The position numbers were made by a program, and so were the translations under genes. The notes under the pieces were generated by a model. That model did not search any database, was not told where the DNA came from, and saw only the letters and a program-made list of their open reading frames with translations. This document shows, piece after piece, positions 5,372 through 8,530 of a DNA stretch of 8,530 bases; within the stretch, counting starts at the first letter, position 1, and every line of letters starts with the position of its first letter. The stretch is from assembly GCA_013811975.1 (NCBI GenBank), contig JACCUF010000136.1:1-8530 (forward strand). Reading direction: 5' to 3'. The DNA is from Geodermatophilaceae bacterium (lineage in GTDB: Bacteria; Actinomycetota; Actinomycetes; Mycobacteriales; Geodermatophilaceae).

Positions 5372-6219
5372 CGTGGCGAATCGCGGTGCGGCACCGCACC
5401 GGTTACCACTACTCCACCGCCGTCCGCGCCTCCTACAACGAGGCCAGAATGACGCCGGCGTCCAGCGTGGGACAGCACACCTTGGAGTCCCGGCTCGACA
5501 TCACGCCTGGGTCTCGGCCACTGCGCTACATCGACTACTGGGGCACCACGGTCGACGCCTTCGACGTGCACGTCCCGCACACCGAGCTGGTCGTCACCGC
5601 CTCGTCGATCGTGGAGACCTCAGGCGTAGTGGATCCACCGTCAGCGGTCGACTGGGAGGCAGTCACGGCTGCAGACGTGGCCGACCGCTACGCCGAGCTG
5701 CTCGGCCCGTCACGATTTGTCTGCTTCGAGCCGGAGGTGGCCGCAGCGGGGGCGGCGCTGGCGGGCGAACTCCCACCCGCCGAGGCAGGCATTCAGGCGG
5801 TTGCCTGGTCGCATGAGCAGCTGACCTACGAGCGGGGCCAAACCGGTGTGCACACCACCTCGGCGCAAGCTCGGGCAACCGGAAAGGGCGTCTGCCAGGA
5901 TTTCACGCACCTGAGTCTTGCCGTCCTGCGGGCGATGGGTCTACCGGCGAGATACGTGTCCGGATATTTGTACCCGATCGCCGGCCACACCGACCGGAGC
6001 ATCGGCGCGACCACGAGTGGTGAGAGCCACGCGTGGGTGGAGTTCTGGGCAGGGGACTGGATAGCCGCTGATCCGACCAGCCTGGCCGCCGTCGGCGAGG
6101 GATACGTCGTCGTGGCCCGCGGTCGCGACTACGCCGACGTCCGGCCGCTGTCCGGCGTCTATCACGGCCCCCCGGCGGAGTCCCTCGGCGTCACGGTGGA
6201 GCTCACTCGGCTCCGTTGA
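5368..6219 (+). CDS. Transglutaminase-like (COG1305) protein of the ATP-grasp/alpha-E operon
   Basis: 283 residues. The opening MTWRIAVRHRTGYHYSTAV and the beta-rich N-terminal region (1-85) are typical of the bacterial transglutaminase-associated domain, followed by a papain-like core. The triad is intact: Cys176 in GVCQDFTH, His221 in ESHAWVEFW and Asp235 in AADPTS, with RGRDYADVRPLSGVYHG near the end. No signal peptide or membrane span, so probably cytoplasmic. The order ATP-grasp, alpha-E, transglutaminase matches the widely conserved module (M. tuberculosis Rv2411c-Rv2410c-Rv2409c, from memory). The expected role is a peptidase or acyl transferase that processes the product or partner of the ATP-grasp ligase; no substrate can be read from the sequence. 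Start choice: ATG 5368 is the only one of the three repeat ATGs in this frame. Its translation seems to depend on re-initiation from the preceding minigenes. The last 58 bases overlap the convergent carboxypeptidase gene. Confidence 0.94.
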   Translation: MTWRIAVRHRTGYHYSTAVRASYNEARMTPASSVGQHTLESRLDITPGSRPLRYIDYWGTTVDAFDVHVPHTELVVTASSIVETSGVVDPPSAVDWEAVTAADVADRYAELLGPSRFVCFEPEVAAAGAALAGELPPAEAGIQAVAWSHEQLTYERGQTGVHTTSAQARATGKGVCQDFTHLSLAVLRAMGLPARYVSGYLYPIAGHTDRSIGATTSGESHAWVEFWAGDWIAADPTSLAAVGEGYVVVARGRDYADVRPLSGVYHGPPAESLGVTVELTRLR

Positions 6220-7436
6220 CCCTGCTGTGGCCGCTGGAGCCGAGCCCGCCGGCACCAGATCAGCGTGCCTGCCGCGATCGCCACAGTGCCAGTGGTCAAC
6301 CCCAATAGCGGCAGTGCCCAGAGGCCGGTGGGTGTGGACTCCGTGGCGGCGCTGACGGTGCCCCCTGGCACGGCGAGGGACGCCGCGGAGTCCCGCGGGC
6401 CGATCGCCGGCGGGAAGTCGGCCGCACCTGGCGCGACGAGTTCGCCGACCGACGACGTTTTCGTTGGCAGCGCGAATCCCCAGTCCAGAAGGCGGGCAGC
6501 CTGTTCCCAGGTCGGGATCGGCACCTGCTCTGCCTGCATCAGACTGACGACGAGACGACGACCGTCGCGTTCGGCAGCTCCGACGTAGGAGTAGCGCGCC
6601 GCGTCGGTGAACCCAGTCTTGCCGGCGATGGCACCGGGATAGTTGATCAGCAGTTGATTCTGGTTCTGGATCTCGAAGCCCGGGTCCATGCCAGGAACAG
6701 CCGGTATCTGGGCTCGCGTGGCGCTCATGACCGCCAACAGCGCAGGATCGGCGGCGGCCGCGGTCATCATCAGGACCAGGTCATAGGCCGAGGAGCGTTG
6801 GCCTTCGACGTCCAATCCGCTCGGGCCACCAGGGGAGGTGTCGTAGGCCCGAAGCCAGTCCGCAGTCTCGTACATCCTGTCGAGGGTGGGTTCCAGTCCA
6901 CCGGCGGTACGTGACAACGCATTCGCAGCGTCGTTGCCGGACTGCAGCATCAGGGCTAGCCACAACGTCGCCACGTCGTACTGACCATCGCGGATCAGCC
7001 CGACCCGGCTGCCCTCGGCCTCTTCGTCCGCGACCGTCGCGGTGACCACGGTGGCGGGGTCCAGCCTTGGGTAGAGCGACAGCAGGGTGAGCAGTTTCAG
7101 GGTGCTGGCCGGGTAGTAGCGCCCGTGCGCGTCGTTTGCGGCTAGAACCTCTCCGCTGGTCGCGTCGGCGATGACCCAGCCGTGCGCGGTGATGTCGGCC
7201 GGCAGCGGGGGGGCGTCCGGGGGTAGGACGAGTCCCCGCGAGGCCAGGTCCGCACCGCCGACCGTGTCCCCGTTCGGAGCGTGGCCGAGCGGGGGACCGA
7301 TCGGGTCGGGGACGGTCGGGCTGGGCCCGGCGGGGTTGGCCGTCGGCCGTGGTGAATCGGCGAGCGCTGTCCCAGGCCATCCGAGGAACGCGACCAACGC
7401 GAGGCACACCGCAACGGCCGCGACGCAGCGTCGCAC
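6162..7436 (-). CDS. Serine-type D-Ala-D-Ala carboxypeptidase (S11/PBP5 family), secreted and membrane-anchored
   Basis: 424 residues. A signal peptide (1-26, probable cleavage after TALA) is followed by a Pro-rich linker (27-80) and the penicillin-binding catalytic domain. All three active-site motifs are visible: Ser111-Thr-Leu-Lys114 (SxxK), Ser166-Gly-Asn168 (SxN) and Lys273-Thr-Gly275 (KTG). A hydrophobic segment at about 371-394, followed by an Arg/Gln-rich tail, anchors it to the membrane with the catalytic domain outside. Family enzymes remove the terminal D-Ala from peptidoglycan pentapeptides and so limit cross-linking. The start is GTG at 7436; no SD precedes it, but a promoter-like -10 lies 7 bases upstream, as expected for a leaderless transcript. 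The last 19 or so codons overlap the end of the transglutaminase gene on the other strand. Assignment to family is firm; I give no symbol because several paralogues exist in actinobacteria. Confidence 0.94.
   Translation of the reverse strand: MRRCVAAVAVCLALVAFLGWPGTALADSPRPTANPAGPSPTVPDPIGPPLGHAPNGDTVGGADLASRGLVLPPDAPPLPADITAHGWVIADATSGEVLAANDAHGRYYPASTLKLLTLLSLYPRLDPATVVTATVADEEAEGSRVGLIRDGQYDVATLWLALMLQSGNDAANALSRTAGGLEPTLDRMYETADWLRAYDTSPGGPSGLDVEGQRSSAYDLVLMMTAAAADPALLAVMSATRAQIPAVPGMDPGFEIQNQNQLLINYPGAIAGKTGFTDAARYSYVGAAERDGRRLVVSLMQAEQVPIPTWEQAARLLDWGFALPTKTSSVGELVAPGAADFPPAIGPRDSAASLAVPGGTVSAATESTPTGLWALPLLGLTTGTVAIAAGTLIWCRRARLQRPQQGQRSRVSSTVTPRDSAGGP
6206..6244. terminator. Possible bidirectional terminator between convergent genes
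   Basis: CTCGGCTCC (6206-6214) and GGAGCCGAG (6236-6244) are perfect 9-bp inverted repeats around a 21-base loop that contains the TGA of the third transglutaminase gene. The location, exactly where two convergent transcripts meet, suits a two-way terminator or processing hairpin. There is no T tract on either side and the loop is long. Confidence 0.4.
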
Positions 7437-7443
7437 AGCCGCG

Positions 7444-7471
7444 ACGTTACCGTCGTAGGAGTTGGAGTGAA
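7444..7471 (-). promoter_or_regulatory. Putative leaderless promoter of the carboxypeptidase gene
   Basis: On the minus strand, TTCACT (7471-7466) and TAACGT (7449-7444) are 16 bases apart, matching a -35 (4 of 6 to TTGACA) and an actinobacterial TANNNT -10. The -10 ends 7 bases before the GTG at 7436, so transcription would begin at or next to the start codon. This agrees with the lack of an SD sequence. Confidence 0.4.
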
Positions 7472-7566
7472 TGGATGACGACCCGCGCGTCCGGTCAGAA
7501 AGCGAACAGTCGACAACGAACGTGTCTCGGTCGACCCAAGGGGTCCCGCCGTGCGCGGCGTGCGAC

Positions 7567-7572
7567 TACGGT
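7567..7572 (+). promoter_or_regulatory. Weak -10 candidate for the BMP lipoprotein gene
   Basis: TACGGT fits the loose TANNNT consensus about 55 bases before the TTG start, but no -35 is evident at normal spacing. The remainder of the 190-bp gap (7437-7626) shows only short palindromes (GGTCGACC at 7529-7536, GACCC/GGGTC around 7533-7545) and no riboswitch I can recognise. Confidence 0.15.
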
Positions 7573-7612
7573 GGCCGGGATGCCTGCCCGGAACCTCGGT
7601 ACGGCTACCTAC

Positions 7613-7620
7613 GAGAGGAG
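7613..7620 (+). promoter_or_regulatory. Ribosome-binding site that sets the TTG start of the BMP lipoprotein
   Basis: GAGAGGAG, with core AGGAG (7616-7620), ends 6 bases before TTG 7627. The in-frame ATG at 7645 would be 24 bases away. This favours TTG and gives the signal peptide its Arg-rich n-region. Confidence 0.75.
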
Positions 7621-7626
7621 AAGGCG

Positions 7627-8530
7627 TTGCGCGTACAGCGACGTATGACGACCCTGGCAGCGGTCCTGGCAGGGGCGCTTGTCCTGGCCGGATGTGGTGG
7701 CGATACCGGTGGCGATACCGGTGGCGATTCCGGTGGCGGCGGAGACAGTGGCGGCGGCGGTGGTGATGAGGCGGCCAGTGAGATCAACGTCGGTGTCGCC
7801 TATGACGTCGGTGGCCGCGGTGACCAGTCGTTCAACGACTCGGCAGCCGCTGGCCTGGACCAGGCCGTCGAAGAGTTCGGGATCAAGGTTGACGAGGCCG
7901 AGGCCGGAGACGGCGAGGACGATGCGGCTCGTGAGGAGCGGCTGCGGCTTTTCGCCGAGAACGGCAACAACCCGGTCATCGCGGTTGGCTTCGTCTACGC
8001 CACCTCCCTCGCGGTGGTCGCTGAGGAGTTCCCGGACACCCAGTTCGCGCTGATCGACTCGGCTGATGCCACGGCCGACAACATCACCAATCTGCTCTTC
8101 GCCGAGGAACAGGGTTCGTTCCTGGTCGGCGTGGTCGCCGCACTGAAGTCCGAGTCGAAGAACGTCGGTTTCGTCGGTGGCGTCCAGGTGCCGCTGATCG
8201 AGAAGTTCGAGGCCGGTTTCGCCGCTGGTGTGGCGGCTGTCGATCCGGCTATCGAAGTGCAGGTCCAATACCTCACCCAGCCGCCGGACTTCAGCGGTTT
8301 CGGGGACCCGGCCAAGGGCAAGACCGCGGCTGAGGGCATGTACCAGAACGGTGCCGACATCGTCTACCAGGCCGCTGGCGGCTCCGGTGGCGGCGTCTTC
8401 GAGGCCGCATCGGAGGCCGGGGCCTTCGCCATCGGCGTCGACTCCGACCAGGCGGTGACGGCTGACCCGGCCGTGGCCGACGTGATCATCAGCTCGATGC
8501 TTAAGAACCTCAATGTCGCCGTCTTCGAGT
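7627..8530 (+). CDS. BMP/PnrA-type ABC transporter substrate-binding lipoprotein (3'-truncated)
   Basis: 301 residues are visible and the frame is open to the right edge. From the TTG start the protein opens with MRVQRR, a hydrophobic core and a lipobox Leu20-Ala-Gly-Cys23, so it is predicted to be a lipid-anchored surface protein. A Gly/Asp/Ser/Thr linker (24-43) follows, then the BMP domain: INVGVAYDVGGRGDQSFND at its start, FVGGVQVPLIEKFEAGFAAG, the ADIVYQAAGGSGGGVFEAA block and AIGVDSDQ. Family members (TmpC/PnrA, BmpA) bind nucleosides and deliver them to an ABC importer; in many bacteria the ATPase and two permease genes follow directly, which would lie beyond the window. Purine or pyrimidine nucleoside as ligand is inferred from the family. 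It is divergent from the carboxypeptidase gene across 190 bp and has no evident link to the ATP-grasp module. Confidence 0.93.
   Translation, partial: MRVQRRMTTLAAVLAGALVLAGCGGDTGGDTGGDSGGGGDSGGGGGDEAASEINVGVAYDVGGRGDQSFNDSAAAGLDQAVEEFGIKVDEAEAGDGEDDAAREERLRLFAENGNNPVIAVGFVYATSLAVVAEEFPDTQFALIDSADATADNITNLLFAEEQGSFLVGVVAALKSESKNVGFVGGVQVPLIEKFEAGFAAGVAAVDPAIEVQVQYLTQPPDFSGFGDPAKGKTAAEGMYQNGADIVYQAAGGSGGGVFEAASEAGAFAIGVDSDQAVTADPAVADVIISSMLKNLNVAVFE
7696..7731 (+). repeat. Three 12-bp tandem repeats in the lipoprotein linker
   Basis: GGTGGCGATACC occurs twice (7696-7707, 7708-7719) and once as GGTGGCGATTCC (7720-7731), encoding GGDT-GGDT-GGDS directly after the lipidated Cys. The repeat continues into a Gly-rich stretch. 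It is a flexible tether between membrane and binding domain, and likely variable in length between strains. Confidence 0.9.

Larger units (their letters stand above)
5340..5375 (+). repeat. 14-bp tandem repeat (2.6 copies) forming a stop/start relay
   Basis: ATGACGGTGTTGCG occurs twice in full (5340-5353, 5354-5367) and is followed by a partial third copy, ATGACG then TGG. Because 14 is not a multiple of three, the three ATGs lie in three different frames. Each copy carries ATGA, and each minigene ends in the TGA of the next ATGA, so the alpha-E stop is linked to the transglutaminase start by three successive overlaps. Confidence 0.95.

Noticed and set aside
5340..5375. CRISPR-like or attachment-site interpretation of the 14-bp repeats
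   Set aside because: The units are directly adjacent with no spacers, too short and too few for CRISPR, and there is no integrase or mobile element nearby.
7500..7626. Riboswitch upstream of the BMP lipoprotein gene
   Set aside because: A nucleoside transporter gene makes a purine-type riboswitch worth seeking, but I see only short 5-8 bp palindromes and no conserved aptamer core in about 190 bp.
7609..8268. 219-residue minus-strand open frame opposite the BMP lipoprotein
   Set aside because: The plus strand encodes clear BMP motifs, a lipobox and an SD. The opposite frame is a typical high-GC shadow with no recognisable domain.

Overview
The window is dense, GC-rich DNA with GTG and TTG starts, heavy use of NNC/NNG codons and short or absent intergenic gaps, which points to an actinobacterium. 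I cannot name the genus. It holds eight protein genes, two of them cut by the window edges. I see no tRNA, rRNA, transposase or CRISPR array.

Layout from left to right: (1) the 3' part of a YihY/BrkB-family membrane protein gene (+, cut at the left edge). (2) Two transglutaminase-like (COG1305) genes on the minus strand, read from about 2718 down to 1016 and joined by an ATGA overlap. (3) A divergent control region of about 85 bp (2719-2803) with a near-perfect 16-bp palindrome. (4) A plus-strand operon: a circularly permuted ATP-grasp protein, an alpha-E protein and a third transglutaminase-like protein (2804-6219). (5) A convergent minus-strand gene for a secreted, membrane-anchored D,D-carboxypeptidase (S11/PBP5 type), whose 3' end overlaps the third transglutaminase gene by 58 bp. 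(6) The start of a BMP/PnrA-type substrate-binding lipoprotein gene (+, running off the right edge).

The core is the ATP-grasp / alpha-E / transglutaminase module. It is widespread and biochemically uncharacterised; Mycobacterium tuberculosis has the same order in Rv2411c-Rv2410c-Rv2409c (from memory). Comparative genomics has predicted that such modules make or modify peptide-like amide bonds: the ATP-grasp protein would be the ligase, the alpha-E protein a partner, and the transglutaminase-fold protein a peptidase or acyl transferase. Here the module has two extra divergently transcribed transglutaminase-like genes, one of which has Ala where the catalytic His is expected.

The most unusual local features are these. 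First, an uninterrupted 18-glutamine tract near the C-terminus of the ATP-grasp protein, directly before the overlapping alpha-E start. Second, a 14-bp tandem repeat between the alpha-E and third transglutaminase genes that turns a simple ATGA overlap into a chain of three ATGA stop/start junctions through two five-codon minigenes. Every gene junction inside the two operons is overlapping or a stop/start relay, so translational coupling looks like a general feature of the locus.
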